64,000 nucleotides of DNA from Parabacteroides sp. PH5-46 (GCF_029892785.1 NZ_JARXXA010000017.1:1-64000); one strand, 5' to 3'. Positions 24,694-34,078 are shown, counted from the stretch's first letter. The notes: generated from the letters alone by a model not told the origin. Translations and numbers: made by a program.

Positions 24694-26937
24694 TTAATCG
24701 GCAATCCGGCCTACTGATTTGATGTTTTTAATTTTCGCGAGTTTGATACACAAACGCTGAATATCTTCCACATCGTGTACCTTTAGTTTTATTTTGCCCT
24801 CAAACACCCCGTCTTTGGCCTCAATCAGCAAGCGCTGAATATTTACATTAAATTCTTCTGTTATGACTTTGGTTATCGTATTTATTACACCCAACGAGTC
24901 TATTCCTTTCACCTCCAGTGTAGCCTCAAAGGAAGCGATCTTATGACTGCTCCATTGGGTTGAGAGGATACGTTCGCCAAAGCTACTTTTCAGACGCATG
25001 GCAATCGGGCAGGAACGTTTATGGACTACTACCCGCCCATCATCGTTAATGAAGCCGAGAGCATCATCACCTGGAATGGGTTTGCAACATTGAGCGATGA
25101 TATAGTTATGCTCAAACTCGTCTTCTGTCAAAATATAAGCTTTGGTTTTATCAAATACAGGCTTCTCAGGGTTCTCTTCAGGCAGGGGCGCTTTTTCCTT
25201 TTTATTCATTTTAAGCGCTTCCATCACCTGTTTCCACATCGAGTTGTTCGACTTTTCTTTCAGCAGCTTCTTTATATTGTCTGGAAACGTAACATCCCCC
25301 TTTTCTACAGAATAAAAAAAGTCCTCCCGCTTGGGGAAACCAAAGAAAAGCGCCAGACGATCCATATTGGCTGAAGAAGGTTCCAGCTCCGATTTCTTCA
25401 ATACAGCAATCACCTTTTCTTCTCCTTTTTTAGCTACGTCTTTCCGTATACGCTTAAGTGCAGCATCAATTCGGGTCCGGGCTTTGGCCGTTGAAACGAA
25501 GTGTCTCCATTCCGGCTGAGGTTCTTGTGAGCGGGAAGTTAGTATCTCTACCTGATCACCACTTGACAACTTATGACTCAGGGGTACCAGCTTATGATTC
25601 ACCTTGGCTCCAATACATTTATTACCGATATTGGTATGGAGGGCATAGGCAAAGTCCAAGGCCGTTGCTCCCGCCGGGAGGGTCTTCAGATCCCCTTTAG
25701 GCGTAAACACGAATATCTCGGAAGTAAACAAGTTCATCTTGATGGTATCAAGAAAATCCAAGGCATTCGGATCCGGGCTTTCGAGTATTTCAGTAATCGT
25801 TTGAAGCCATTTATCCAGTTCGGTATCTTCCTCCACATGGCTCTCCTTGTATTTCCAGTGGGCGGCAAATCCTTTCTCGGCTATTTCATCCATACGCTTA
25901 CTGCGTATCTGTACTTCTATCCACTGCCCATCAGGCCCCATTACCGTAAGGTGCAATGCCTGATAGCCGTTTGCTTTCGGGTGACTTACCCAATCACGAA
26001 TACGGTCCGGCCGTATCCTGTAAATATCGGTTATGGCAGAATAGATATCCCAACAGGTATTCTTTTCGTCCACATCATCCTGCTGCTCAAAAATAATCCG
26101 GACGGCAAACAAGTCGTACACATCTTCAAAGGGGATACCTTTGTTCTCCATCTTATTCCAGATGGAATACGTAGACTTTACACGTGTCCGCATCTCATAG
26201 GTGAGATGCATGTTTGCTAATTTTTCCCTCACCGGAACGGCAAAGTGTTCAAATAAAGTGTTGCGATACTCTTCAGTGGCTTTCAGCTTTTCGTGTATAA
26301 GTTCGTACTCCTTGGGATGCTCGTATTTAAAGCTGAGGTCTTCCAGTTCGGTTTTTATCGTAAACAACCCCAGGCGGTGAGCCATAGGGGCATACAGGTA
26401 AAGCGTTTCACCGGCAATCTTATATTGCTTGGCCGACAGCATGGAACCCAAGGTACGCATATTGTGCAGGCGGTCTGCTATCTTAATCAGGATAACACGG
26501 ATGTCACTACTCATCGTAAGAAGCAATTTCCGGAAATTCTCCGCCTGAGCAGATGCCTGTTCTCCGAAAATACCTCCGGATATCTTAGTGAGGCCATCAA
26601 CGATCTGGGCGATCTTCTCGCCAAACATATTCTTTATGTCCTCAACCGTATAATCCGTATCTTCTACTACATCATGCAATAAGGCAGAACAAATAGAGGT
26701 AGATCCCAAGCCCATTTCGCCACATACGATACGGGCCACCGCCAACGGATGCATAATATACGGCTCACCCGATCGGCGGCGTGCATCAGCATGCGCTTGC
26801 TTGGCAAAGTTAAATGCTTTAGTGATTTTCTCTATTTTACGTCGATGGTTCGAATTAAGATAATCATCTAATAGCGCATCAAACTCTTCCTGTATCATCT
26901 GGTCGTCAGACTTCATTTGTTCTTTCGTATTGCTCAT
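24694..26937 (-). CDS. Bifunctional (p)ppGpp synthetase/hydrolase (Rel/SpoT)
   Basis: A 747-residue long RSH enzyme that makes and degrades the alarmone (p)ppGpp. The N-terminal HD hydrolase domain has HPLAVARIV and LLHDVVEDTDYT (HD intact). The synthetase domain follows, with VRIIFEQQ and GYQALHLTVMG. A TGS domain starts at FVFTPKGDLKTLPAGATALD, then a helical/zinc-finger region with CCKPIPGDDALGF, and a C-terminal ACT domain (FEATLEVKGIDSLGVINTIT). Both active sites look complete. It is the last gene of the parA-parB-DUF5683-mltD-rel run, 4 bases after mltD. A weak hairpin overlaps its stop codon. Confidence 0.95.
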   Translation of the reverse strand: MSNTKEQMKSDDQMIQEEFDALLDDYLNSNHRRKIEKITKAFNFAKQAHADARRRSGEPYIMHPLAVARIVCGEMGLGSTSICSALLHDVVEDTDYTVEDIKNMFGEKIAQIVDGLTKISGGIFGEQASAQAENFRKLLLTMSSDIRVILIKIADRLHNMRTLGSMLSAKQYKIAGETLYLYAPMAHRLGLFTIKTELEDLSFKYEHPKEYELIHEKLKATEEYRNTLFEHFAVPVREKLANMHLTYEMRTRVKSTYSIWNKMENKGIPFEDVYDLFAVRIIFEQQDDVDEKNTCWDIYSAITDIYRIRPDRIRDWVSHPKANGYQALHLTVMGPDGQWIEVQIRSKRMDEIAEKGFAAHWKYKESHVEEDTELDKWLQTITEILESPDPNALDFLDTIKMNLFTSEIFVFTPKGDLKTLPAGATALDFAYALHTNIGNKCIGAKVNHKLVPLSHKLSSGDQVEILTSRSQEPQPEWRHFVSTAKARTRIDAALKRIRKDVAKKGEEKVIAVLKKSELEPSSANMDRLALFFGFPKREDFFYSVEKGDVTFPDNIKKLLKEKSNNSMWKQVMEALKMNKKEKAPLPEENPEKPVFDKTKAYILTEDEFEHNYIIAQCCKPIPGDDALGFINDDGRVVVHKRSCPIAMRLKSSFGERILSTQWSSHKIASFEATLEVKGIDSLGVINTITKVITEEFNVNIQRLLIEAKDGVFEGKIKLKVHDVEDIQRLCIKLAKIKNIKSVGRIAD

Positions 26938-26941
26938 AATA

Positions 26942-28516
26942 TTATCCGGTAGGAACTTTCAGTATTTGGCCGGGACGTATGTTTGAATTGGGCAGGTTGT
27001 TTGCTTTTTGAAGCACGGCTGCTGAAACACCCGGATATTTCCGGGCTATGGAATAAAGGGAATCTCCCGACTTTACTTTGTATGTTACATAACCTTTATT
27101 ATTAGCAGCCGAAGCAGTCTGCGTCTTTGCTGTTGTTGCTTTAGCTGTTTGTGTTTTCACCTGTTGTGAGGCAGCTGTCGTTTTAGTTGCAGTGGCAGTA
27201 GCTGTTGTTTCTTGTTTAGCTTTGTTTGAAGCAAAGGCTACACCTCCATTATCCACATACAGTTTCAAACGCTTTCCGGAAGCAACGCGATTGGAGCCTA
27301 AGCCGTTCCATTTGCGGATATCACGCGCTGTTACACCATATTTATCACCAATGGTAAACAGGGTTTCACCTGCTTTTGTCACATGGATAATTTGTTCCCG
27401 ATTGGAAGCATTTGCTTGTCCATTCTCGTCAAACATTCCCAACAATTCATCCACCCGGTGACCATAAATAGCATTTTCTTTTTCGATATAAGCAAATGAT
27501 TTACTGGTAGGCAATTTCAATACAGATGGTTTCACATTTCCGGGGATGATATCCCGTTTATACTGCGGGTTTAATGCACGAATTTCTTCCACATCCATTT
27601 GCACTAAGTCTGCTACTTGTTGTAGATGAACCGCTCTATTTACCATGACAGTATCCGTAGAGAGCGGCAGGGTGGTTTCTACCGGGCAAATATTATGGTC
27701 ACAATAATAATTCATGGCATAGTTGGCAGCAATAAAAAGGGGCACATACGAACGGGTTTCTCTTGGCAGATGTTGGAAGATCTGCCAGAAGTCCATCTTA
27801 CCGCCTGAACGACGAATGGCCTTGTTTACGTTTCCCGGACCGCAATTATAAGCAGCCAATACCAAGTGCCAATCCTGATAAATCTCATACATATCCTTGA
27901 AGTAACGACAAGCTGCCTGAGTTGCTTTTACCGGATCGCGACGATCGTCTACAAGACTGTTTATTTCCAGTCCGTAGCTCTTACCGGTAGGCAGCATAAA
28001 CTGCCAGAGGCCAGCCGCTCCCACCCGGGACAAAGCCGTAGGATTCAAAGCACTTTCCACAACCGCCAGATATTTCAATTCCATCGGCAGACCGTTTTCA
28101 TCCAATATTTGTTCAATCATTGGGAAGTAAAAGTCTGCCATTCCCAACATATAACGTATCAGGCTGCGGCGGCGTTCCGTATACAGGTTGATACTGTTAC
28201 GGACAATATTATTATAAGTCATAGGGATTATACGAGGCAACCTTTCCAGGCGCTCTCTAATCACTTCGTCAGAGAAATAAACGTTTTTTTCGTCGTCATG
28301 GCAATAGCCGTCTGTTTTGGAGAAATATCTCACATGCCACGACTGAAGCAAACTGTCCACATTGGCATCCAAACTTTCCGGGATCAATCCGATGTCTTCA
28401 GAGAGTACATCCGACGATAAAACCGAATAGTTCTGCCCTTCTGTTGCTTCTTCCTGTGCAAATAAGGCAAAAGAGAAACAGAGAAAACAAACTAAAAGGT
28501 ATAAATGTCTGCTCAT
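26942..28516 (-). CDS. Membrane-bound lytic transglycosylase D-type protein with LysM repeats
   Basis: A 524-residue exported enzyme cleaving the glycan strand of peptidoglycan. A signal peptide (residues 1-20, ending in LFAQ) is followed by the SLT domain: catalytic Glu in YLAVVESALNPTALS, then GAAGLWQFMLPTGKSYGL and AYNCGPGNVNKA. Three LysM-like modules follow: a degenerate one around VHLQQVADLVQMDVEEIRAL, one around HVTKAGETLFTIGDKYGV, and one at the C-terminus (YKVKSGDSLYSIARKYPGV). An Ala/Thr/Lys-rich linker (about 425-475) separates the last two. It lies 4-5 bases from its neighbours on both sides, so it is translated from the par-rel transcript. Confidence 0.93.
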   Translation of the reverse strand: MSRHLYLLVCFLCFSFALFAQEEATEGQNYSVLSSDVLSEDIGLIPESLDANVDSLLQSWHVRYFSKTDGYCHDDEKNVYFSDEVIRERLERLPRIIPMTYNNIVRNSINLYTERRRSLIRYMLGMADFYFPMIEQILDENGLPMELKYLAVVESALNPTALSRVGAAGLWQFMLPTGKSYGLEINSLVDDRRDPVKATQAACRYFKDMYEIYQDWHLVLAAYNCGPGNVNKAIRRSGGKMDFWQIFQHLPRETRSYVPLFIAANYAMNYYCDHNICPVETTLPLSTDTVMVNRAVHLQQVADLVQMDVEEIRALNPQYKRDIIPGNVKPSVLKLPTSKSFAYIEKENAIYGHRVDELLGMFDENGQANASNREQIIHVTKAGETLFTIGDKYGVTARDIRKWNGLGSNRVASGKRLKLYVDNGGVAFASNKAKQETTATATATKTTAASQQVKTQTAKATTAKTQTASAANNKGYVTYKVKSGDSLYSIARKYPGVSAAVLQKANNLPNSNIRPGQILKVPTG

Positions 28517-28521
28517 ATTTG

Positions 28522-29274
28522 TTAGAATGTTATACTACAGTTAAATCCTATATTCCGCGAACTATAACGAGTCTGCGGCGAGTAGGCCGGTTCTATCCGC
28601 ATAGATAAATCCGGCGAGACGTCGAAATTAAACAATTCGGCATCTACGTACGCGTCAATCAAAGTGAGGGCATAGAAGCCCACCGTCAAAATTATACTTA
28701 AATCCCGATATCTTCGATAATAATTCTTATTATTTTTCAATCGGTCTTGTTGTGTCTTGTTTAAAACGGTTTGTTTCGGATCGGTTCCGGCAGCCATTAA
28801 GTCGAGCCATTCATTGCTGAAATTAAAGTCTACTTGCTCTCCGTTTGCCGCATTCAAGGCTTTTTGATAAGCATCGGCATCGTTCATCATACTTTTGTAT
28901 CCCTGCCAGTAATCCTGGTACATTTTATTGTTCCAGGTAACGGCATACATGAAGCCCATAAACCCTCCGTAAACGAGTGGCAGTTTCCAGTATTTACGGT
29001 TATATATCTGTCCCATACCGGGAACAAGTGCAAAAAGAACAGATTTTGTAGAGTTAGGTTTGAATGCTTGTTTGGGTACTTCCGGCATAGATGCAAAAGC
29101 CGAATCAGCTGCTTGCAAAACGGCTTGAGTCAACGAGTCGGGAGCTACAACGACCACCGTATCTACAGGCGTAACATCTACGATCTCCTGAGCACTCCCT
29201 ATTGCCGGAAAACAAAACAACCATAATAAGGCGGTTAATATGGCACTACATGTTTTAATTGTTGCCTGCCGCAT
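28522..29274 (-). CDS. DUF5683 membrane protein
   Basis: A 250-residue DUF5683 protein. A signal sequence or membrane anchor lies at about residues 9-28. The family core follows: SVLFALVPGMGQIYNRKYWK, YGGFMGFMYAVTWNN, a DYWQGYKSMMNDADAYQKAL helix and the YYRRYRDLSIILTVGFYALT membrane helix. The function is unknown. In Bacteroidales it is regularly placed between parB and a lytic transglycosylase gene, as here (8 bases after parB, 5 before mltD). This suggests an envelope role coordinated with division or chromosome segregation; that link is inference. Confidence 0.9.
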   Translation of the reverse strand: MRQATIKTCSAILTALLWLFCFPAIGSAQEIVDVTPVDTVVVVAPDSLTQAVLQAADSAFASMPEVPKQAFKPNSTKSVLFALVPGMGQIYNRKYWKLPLVYGGFMGFMYAVTWNNKMYQDYWQGYKSMMNDADAYQKALNAANGEQVDFNFSNEWLDLMAAGTDPKQTVLNKTQQDRLKNNKNYYRRYRDLSIILTVGFYALTLIDAYVDAELFNFDVSPDLSMRIEPAYSPQTRYSSRNIGFNCSITF

Positions 29275-29282
29275 CCTGTCTG

Positions 29283-30179
29283 TTATTTCAACTTATCAAA
29301 CAAACCGATCAGACGCTCCAGATCCTCCTCCGAGGTAAAAGGAATGCTTATCTTTCCTTTCCCATTCTCATTATAAGTCAGCTGTACTTTTGTATTGAAA
29401 AAATGGGACAAATGATCTTTCAACATCTTATACTCTTCCGGAAGCTTAGGTTTACGCGTATCCTTCGAAGCACCTTTATCATCTTTTTGTAGTGGATCTT
29501 CTCCGGCCGCTGCTCCGCGCACCATTTCTTCCACCATACGTACCGACAAGCCTTCCGACATGATCTGTTCGTACAAGGCCAGCTGCACTTCCGGATCTTC
29601 TACGGGGATCAATGCACGGGCATGCCCCATGTCTATTTTTTTGTCTTTCAGGCTCATTTGTATCTCAGCAGGGAGCTTCAGCAAACGCAGGTAATTGGCA
29701 ATCGTTGCCCGTTTTTTACCTACCCTTTCACTCAGCTTTTCCTGTGTGAGCCCGTAAGTATCTATTAGTTTTTGGTAAGCCAGAGCTATTTCTATCGAGT
29801 TGAGGTCTTCACGCTGAATGTTCTCTATCAGCGCCATTTCCACCACATTCTCGTCGTCAGCTGTTTTTATGTAAGCCGGGATACGTTCCAGTCCGGCTTT
29901 CAAGGAGGCACGGTAGCGGCGTTCACCCGATATAATCATGTATTTATCCGCGCCGATCTCTTTTAACGTGATCGGTTGGATAATACCTAAGGCACGGATA
30001 GATGCCGAAAGTTCTTCCAGCGTTTCTTCTTCAAAAACGGAACGAGGCTGATCAGGGTTCGGTTGAATTTTGCTTAATTCTATTTCACTAATTGATGATG
30101 AACCACCTGTTTTCAGATCGTCCATAGTGATCAAGGCATCCAATCCACGTCCTAAAGGAGACTTTTTTCCTACTGCCAT
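29283..30179 (-). CDS. parB: Chromosome partitioning protein ParB
   Basis: A 298-residue ParB that binds parS sites and spreads as a CTP-dependent clamp. The N-terminal domain has the CTP-binding ISGERRYRASLKAG motif and ENIQREDLNSIE. The central helix-turn-helix region follows (TQEKLSERVGKKRATIANYL, then RLLKLP), and the C-terminal dimerization domain has LSHFFNTKVQLTYNENGKGK. It follows parA by 1 base. No parS consensus was seen in the window. Confidence 0.96.
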   Translation of the reverse strand: MAVGKKSPLGRGLDALITMDDLKTGGSSSISEIELSKIQPNPDQPRSVFEEETLEELSASIRALGIIQPITLKEIGADKYMIISGERRYRASLKAGLERIPAYIKTADDENVVEMALIENIQREDLNSIEIALAYQKLIDTYGLTQEKLSERVGKKRATIANYLRLLKLPAEIQMSLKDKKIDMGHARALIPVEDPEVQLALYEQIMSEGLSVRMVEEMVRGAAAGEDPLQKDDKGASKDTRKPKLPEEYKMLKDHLSHFFNTKVQLTYNENGKGKISIPFTSEEDLERLIGLFDKLK

Positions 30180-30180
30180 G

Positions 30181-30945
30181 TTATTTATTCTTTTCTATTA
30201 ATTCTTTTGCCAATTGTATATGATTGAGTGAGCCTTTGGATTCTGCGTCATATAGAATAGCCGGCTTCCCATAGCTGGAGGCTTCGCTGAGTTTAATATT
30301 ACGCTGTATCACAGTTGTGAACACCAAGTCGCGGAACGGACGTTTCACCTCTTCGTATATCTGGTTTGCCAGGCGAAGACGGGAATCATACATTGTAAGC
30401 AGGAATCCTTCTATTTCCAGTGACGGGTTCAGTTTAGACTTGATAATCTTAATGGTGTTCAACAATTTGCTGATACCTTCCAAGGCAAAGTATTCACACT
30501 GCACCGGAATCATAACCGAATCGGCAGCCGTAAGTGCATTAACGGTAATCAGTCCTAACGAAGGTGAGCAGTCGATCAGTATAAAATCATACATGTCTTT
30601 CAGAGGTAGCAACACATACTTCAGTATCTGCTCCCGGTTTTCCATGTTCAGCATTTCAATCTCAGCCCCTACCAAGTCGATGTGAGACGGGATAATATCC
30701 AGGCCTTCTACCTCTGTAGGAACAATCGCCTGCTTGGCATCGTCACCGTTTACCAGGCATTCATAGATTGAAAGATTTACGTTGCGAATGTCTACGCTTA
30801 ACCCTGAGGAAGCATTAGCCTGTGGGTCAGCATCCACAACCAGCACCTTTTTCTCAAGAACAGCCAATGACGCGGCGAGATTTATAGTAGTAGTTGTTTT
30901 TCCAACACCGCCTTTTTGGTTTGCTATAGCAATAATTTTTCCCAT
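30181..30945 (-). CDS. parA: Chromosome partitioning ATPase ParA/Soj
   Basis: A 254-residue ParA/Soj ATPase. The deviant Walker A KGGVGKTTTT is at residues 10-19, with the signature lysine at K10. The switch regions are DADPQANAS and DCSPSLGLITVNAL. It partners ParB in moving the origin region. It is the first gene of the leftward parA-parB-DUF5683-mltD-rel run and has a -7 box 26 bases upstream. Length and motifs match the chromosomal (not plasmid) type. Confidence 0.96.
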   Translation of the reverse strand: MGKIIAIANQKGGVGKTTTTINLAASLAVLEKKVLVVDADPQANASSGLSVDIRNVNLSIYECLVNGDDAKQAIVPTEVEGLDIIPSHIDLVGAEIEMLNMENREQILKYVLLPLKDMYDFILIDCSPSLGLITVNALTAADSVMIPVQCEYFALEGISKLLNTIKIIKSKLNPSLEIEGFLLTMYDSRLRLANQIYEEVKRPFRDLVFTTVIQRNIKLSEASSYGKPAILYDAESKGSLNHIQLAKELIEKNK

Positions 30946-30970
30946 ATTTTGTCCTAAACTATTTCTCGTG

Positions 30971-30978
30971 CAAAACTA
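30971..30978 (-). promoter_or_regulatory. Candidate -7 box for the parA-parB-DUF5683-mltD-rel run
   Basis: The minus strand reads TAGTTTTG, matching TAnnTTTG, 26 bases upstream of parA. No comparable box was seen in the 1-8 base junctions further down the operon. Confidence 0.5.
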
Positions 30979-31078
30979 AACATTAAATATTTATACACAA
31001 TTCAAATGGTACAAAACTATACCTTACCTGTTGATAAGTGGCGAAAACTGTTGATAACTCCAAAAACAATATCCTGTA

Positions 31079-32149
31079 TCAACTTCTGCTTTTCCAAAGC
31101 AACAAGAAATCCAGGATCGTCATGGCAGCCATCGCTTCCACAATAGGAACAGCACGAGGTATAACACAGGCGTCATGACGCCCGCGAGCCGTCAAAACGG
31201 TATCCTCTCCCTCCACCGTAACCGTGTCCTGTTCCATCAGTATCGTTGCCACCGATTTAAAGGCTACGTTGAAGTAAATATCCTGTCCATTGGAAATACC
31301 TCCCTGGATACCTCCCGAATGGTTCGTGCGTGTATTGATCCGTCCTCCATCATTAAAGAAACGGTCGTTCCGTTCAGACCCTTTGTAAAGGGGAGCATTA
31401 AAGCCATCTCCATACTCAAAGCCTTTTACGGCATTGATCGAGAGCATAGCCTGCCCAAGAGCCGCATGTAATTTACCGAATACAGGTTCACCCAATCCTA
31501 CCGGACTCCCCTTGATCACACAACTAACTACGCCACCAATGGTGTCACCTTTGGATTTTACTTCCATGATGAGTTCTTCCATTTGCGAGGATAGGACAGG
31601 GTCGGGACAACGGACGATGCTTTCTTCCACCAAGTCGAGGTTATAGCCCTTATAATCACCCTTCAGCTTAACAGAACCTATTTGTGAACTGTATGCCTGA
31701 ATGGATATATTATAGGGCAGTAAGGCTTGTTTGGCAATAGCCCCGGCTACACAGCGTGCAATCGTTTCGCGAGCCGAAGAACGTCCTCCGCCTCTCGGAT
31801 CGCGGATGCCGTATTTTGTTTGATATGTATAATCAGCATGTGAAGGGCGGTACACTGTTTTCATGTTGTCGTAGTCATTGGAATGCTGATTTTTATTCCA
31901 TACCACAAAACCAATGGGTGTACCGGTTGTCTTTCCTTCATAAATGCCGGAGAGAAACTGCACTTCGTCGTCCTCCTTACGAGGAGTCGTTACCTTGGAT
32001 TGTCCTGGTTTACGACGACTCAACTCATACCGGATATGCTCCATATCCAATACGATCCCTGCCGGACAACCATCGATTACACCACCGACAGCGGGTCCGT
32101 GAGATTCGCCAAACGAAGTTAGTCTATATATCGTACCGAAAGAATTCAC
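31079..32149 (-). CDS. aroC: Chorismate synthase
   Basis: Catalyses the last common step to chorismate, using reduced FMN. The 356-residue protein has all family signatures: [18 protein letters not shown] near the start, [21 protein letters not shown], and near the C-terminus [19 protein letters not shown]. It follows slyD by 6 bases on the same strand and is probably co-transcribed from the -7 box at 32743-32750. Confidence 0.97.
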   Translation of the reverse strand: MNSFGTIYRLTSFGESHGPAVGGVIDGCPAGIVLDMEHIRYELSRRKPGQSKVTTPRKEDDEVQFLSGIYEGKTTGTPIGFVVWNKNQHSNDYDNMKTVYRPSHADYTYQTKYGIRDPRGGGRSSARETIARCVAGAIAKQALLPYNISIQAYSSQIGSVKLKGDYKGYNLDLVEESIVRCPDPVLSSQMEELIMEVKSKGDTIGGVVSCVIKGSPVGLGEPVFGKLHAALGQAMLSINAVKGFEYGDGFNAPLYKGSERNDRFFNDGGRINTRTNHSGGIQGGISNGQDIYFNVAFKSVATILMEQDTVTVEGEDTVLTARGRHDACVIPRAVPIVEAMAAMTILDFLLLWKSRS

Positions 32150-32155
32150 AACGAA

Positions 32156-32710
32156 TTAGTGCTGATGTCCGCAACCGCTGCAACCGCCACTTTCGCAGCC
32201 ATCGTCGCCACAATCACAGCCACCTGAAGAAGACATAGAAGCTATTTCCTCTGCTGTAGGCTCATGTACATCTATAACTTCACCGGTAAAGTTCAAGGTT
32301 TCTCCGGCCAAGGGATGATTGAAATCCATTACTACAACGTCATCTTTCACTTCAATAACAGAACCATTCAAACGATTGCCGTTTGAATCCATCATCGGGA
32401 CGGTATTTCCTTCTTTAATCATTTCTGCATCGAACTTACCATCTACCTCAAATATATTCTTAGGAAGCTCCAGCAGGTTTTCTTCGTTATATTCGCCATA
32501 GCCATCAGCCGGAGATATAGTAAAGTTGAATGAGTCGCCTACATTCAAGCCTTTTAATGCATCTTCAAAGGCGGGGAGCATCATGCCCGTACCGAAGATA
32601 AAACTCAGAGGCACCTCGGCTGTTGCTCTCTCCATTAATTCCCGTTCGTCACCTTCGCCTACGTTCAGGTCGTAAGTAACCGAAACGAATTTATTTGTTG
32701 CAATTTTCAT
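32156..32710 (-). CDS. slyD: SlyD-type FKBP peptidyl-prolyl isomerase with metal-binding tail
   Basis: A 184-residue FKBP-fold prolyl isomerase. The two-part FKBP domain (FIFGTGMMLPAFEDALKGLN, then FNHPLAGETLNFTGEVIDV) surrounds the insert-in-flap chaperone domain (about 75-125). The last 20 residues are extremely rich in Cys, Gly, His and Asp (GGCDCGDD, CSGCGHQH), the nickel/zinc-binding tail typical of SlyD. In other bacteria SlyD supports metal-enzyme maturation; here the genomic partner is aroC. Confidence 0.92.
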   Translation of the reverse strand: MKIATNKFVSVTYDLNVGEGDERELMERATAEVPLSFIFGTGMMLPAFEDALKGLNVGDSFNFTISPADGYGEYNEENLLELPKNIFEVDGKFDAEMIKEGNTVPMMDSNGNRLNGSVIEVKDDVVVMDFNHPLAGETLNFTGEVIDVHEPTAEEIASMSSSGGCDCGDDGCESGGCSGCGHQH

Positions 32711-32742
32711 TTGATTTTTGATTTATAAATGCTTACTGATTG

Positions 32743-32750
32743 CAAAGATA
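32743..32750 (-). promoter_or_regulatory. Candidate -7 box for slyD-aroC
   Basis: The minus strand reads TATCTTTG, matching TAnnTTTG, 33 bases upstream of the slyD start. Array A lies just upstream of it, between this promoter and the end of the MalY-type gene. Confidence 0.55.
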
Positions 32751-32768
32751 ACATTAACCTGCTATTTA

Positions 32769-32874
32769 TCATAGCTCACGAGCTATAAAAAATCGCATGC
32801 GTGCAATTCTGAAATCGCATGCGTGCAATTTTCAAAACGCATGCATGCGATTTTTCAAACGTATGGGCACGTTT
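32769..32874. repeat. Palindrome array A: leader plus four units at 22-bp period
   Basis: Four 18-bp units start at 32791, 32813, 32835 and 32857, exactly 22 bp apart. Units 1 and 2 are identical (AATCGCATGCGTGCAATT). Unit 3 is AAACGCATGCATGCGATT. Unit 4 is diverged (AAACGTATGGGCACGTTT). Each is a near-palindrome flanked by A and T runs, with 4-base spacers. A leader palindrome, ATAGCTC-AC-GAGCTAT (32771-32786), is centred 21 bp before unit 1. The array ends 1 base before the stop codon of the leftward MalY-type gene. Each unit could act as a short bidirectional terminator or as a protein site. The same design recurs at 55.2 kb. Confidence 0.9.
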
Positions 32875-32875
32875 T

Positions 32876-34051
32876 TTATCTGTGCCGAATAGCCTCTTTT
32901 AATGCGGGTAGTGAACGTTCCAACACAGCGCGCGGGCAGCCGACATTCATACGCATATATCCTTCGCCGCCGGAGCCAAACATAGCGCCGTCGTTCAAGG
33001 CCAGCCCGGCATCGTTTACAAACAGGCTTACCAGCTCCTTCCGGCTCAATCCCAGCTCCCGGCAATCCAGCCACACAAGGAAAGAGGCCTGAGGTTTGTA
33101 AACCTTTATCTGAGGGATATTTTCGGCCATATAGTTTGCAACATAGTCTACATTCTGCATGACGTACTGAAGCATTTGCTTCCGCCATTCCTCTCCGTAC
33201 GTATAGGCGGCACGGGTGGCTTCGTACGCAAAAATTGTACCTGCGCTCAGTTCTCTTGCTTCCAGAAAAGTATAGAATTTCTCACGAATAAGGTCATCGG
33301 GTATGATGGCATAAGAGGTTACAATCCCCGCTATATTGAAGGTTTTGCTAGGCGCCATAAATGTGATACTGCACGAAGCAGCCGTTTCCGAAACCGAAGG
33401 AAACGGATAATGCCTGAAAGGAGGATACACCATCTCGGAATGTATTTCGTCTGAGACAACCAGCACCTGATGGCGGGCACAGATCTCGGCCAAACGGGCG
33501 AGGGTTTCTTTCGTCCAGACAATTCCCCCGGGATTATGGGGATTAGACAATATCAATACTTTACACTTCTCGTCGATAATGGATTCCAGCTGATCGAAGT
33601 CCATCTCATACGCGCCCTCTGTCTGCTTCAGTGGGTTGTAAACTACCTCCCGCTGCATGGCTTCCGGCACCAAACGAAACGGATGATATACCGGCGGCTG
33701 GATAATAACTTTATCGCCCGGACGGGTAAAGCAGTCCAACACAAAGGCTATTCCCTTTACAATTCCCGGAATGTAGCTTAACCATTCTTTTTTGATTTCC
33801 CAGGCATATTGAGTATTTAGCCAGCGGATAATGCTATGATAGTAATCGTCGGAAGCAAAGGTGTATCCGAATACTTCATGCGCACAGCGTTTCTTTAGTG
33901 CATCGACAATAAAATCGGGCGTGCGAAAATCCATATCAGCCACCCATAGAGGCGTAAGATCCGCCTTGCCATAAACCGTTTCCAGAGCATCTACCTTTAT
34001 ACAGTTTGTTCCTTTGCGGTTAATAATCTCATCAAAATTATATTGTTTCAT
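32876..34051 (-). CDS. MalY/PatB-family PLP-dependent aminotransferase or C-S lyase
   Basis: A 391-residue class I/II fold PLP enzyme. The N-terminal PLWVADMDF is typical of the MalY/PatB branch (cystathionine beta-lyase-like). NPHNPGGIVWTKETL binds the cofactor, VVSDEIHSEMVY gives the cofactor aspartate, and APSKTFNIAG contains the Schiff-base lysine. The conserved arginine is in the GYMRMNVGCPR segment near the C-terminus. The likely reaction is beta-elimination of cystathionine or cysteine conjugates; a plain aminotransferase cannot be excluded. It is monocistronic with its own -7 box. Confidence 0.92.
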   Translation of the reverse strand: MKQYNFDEIINRKGTNCIKVDALETVYGKADLTPLWVADMDFRTPDFIVDALKKRCAHEVFGYTFASDDYYHSIIRWLNTQYAWEIKKEWLSYIPGIVKGIAFVLDCFTRPGDKVIIQPPVYHPFRLVPEAMQREVVYNPLKQTEGAYEMDFDQLESIIDEKCKVLILSNPHNPGGIVWTKETLARLAEICARHQVLVVSDEIHSEMVYPPFRHYPFPSVSETAASCSITFMAPSKTFNIAGIVTSYAIIPDDLIREKFYTFLEARELSAGTIFAYEATRAAYTYGEEWRKQMLQYVMQNVDYVANYMAENIPQIKVYKPQASFLVWLDCRELGLSRKELVSLFVNDAGLALNDGAMFGSGGEGYMRMNVGCPRAVLERSLPALKEAIRHR

Positions 34052-34078
34052 TCCTTTGTTTGTTTAGTTTAGTACAAA

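Noticed and set aside
24648-24713. Terminator between DUF3127 and rel
   Set aside because: GGCGGATTGC and GCAATCCGGCC can pair with a bulge, but the loop is about 20 bases and there is no T-run, so it is too weak to list as a feature.
29283-30945. parS site near parAB
   Set aside because: No TGTTTCACGTGAAACA-like palindrome was seen. The CACGTG in array C belongs to the 22-bp units and lacks the parS flanks.
32769-32874. CRISPR array (regular spacing of repeats)
   Set aside because: The 22-bp period leaves only 4-base gaps between 18-bp palindromes. There are no spacers and no cas genes.
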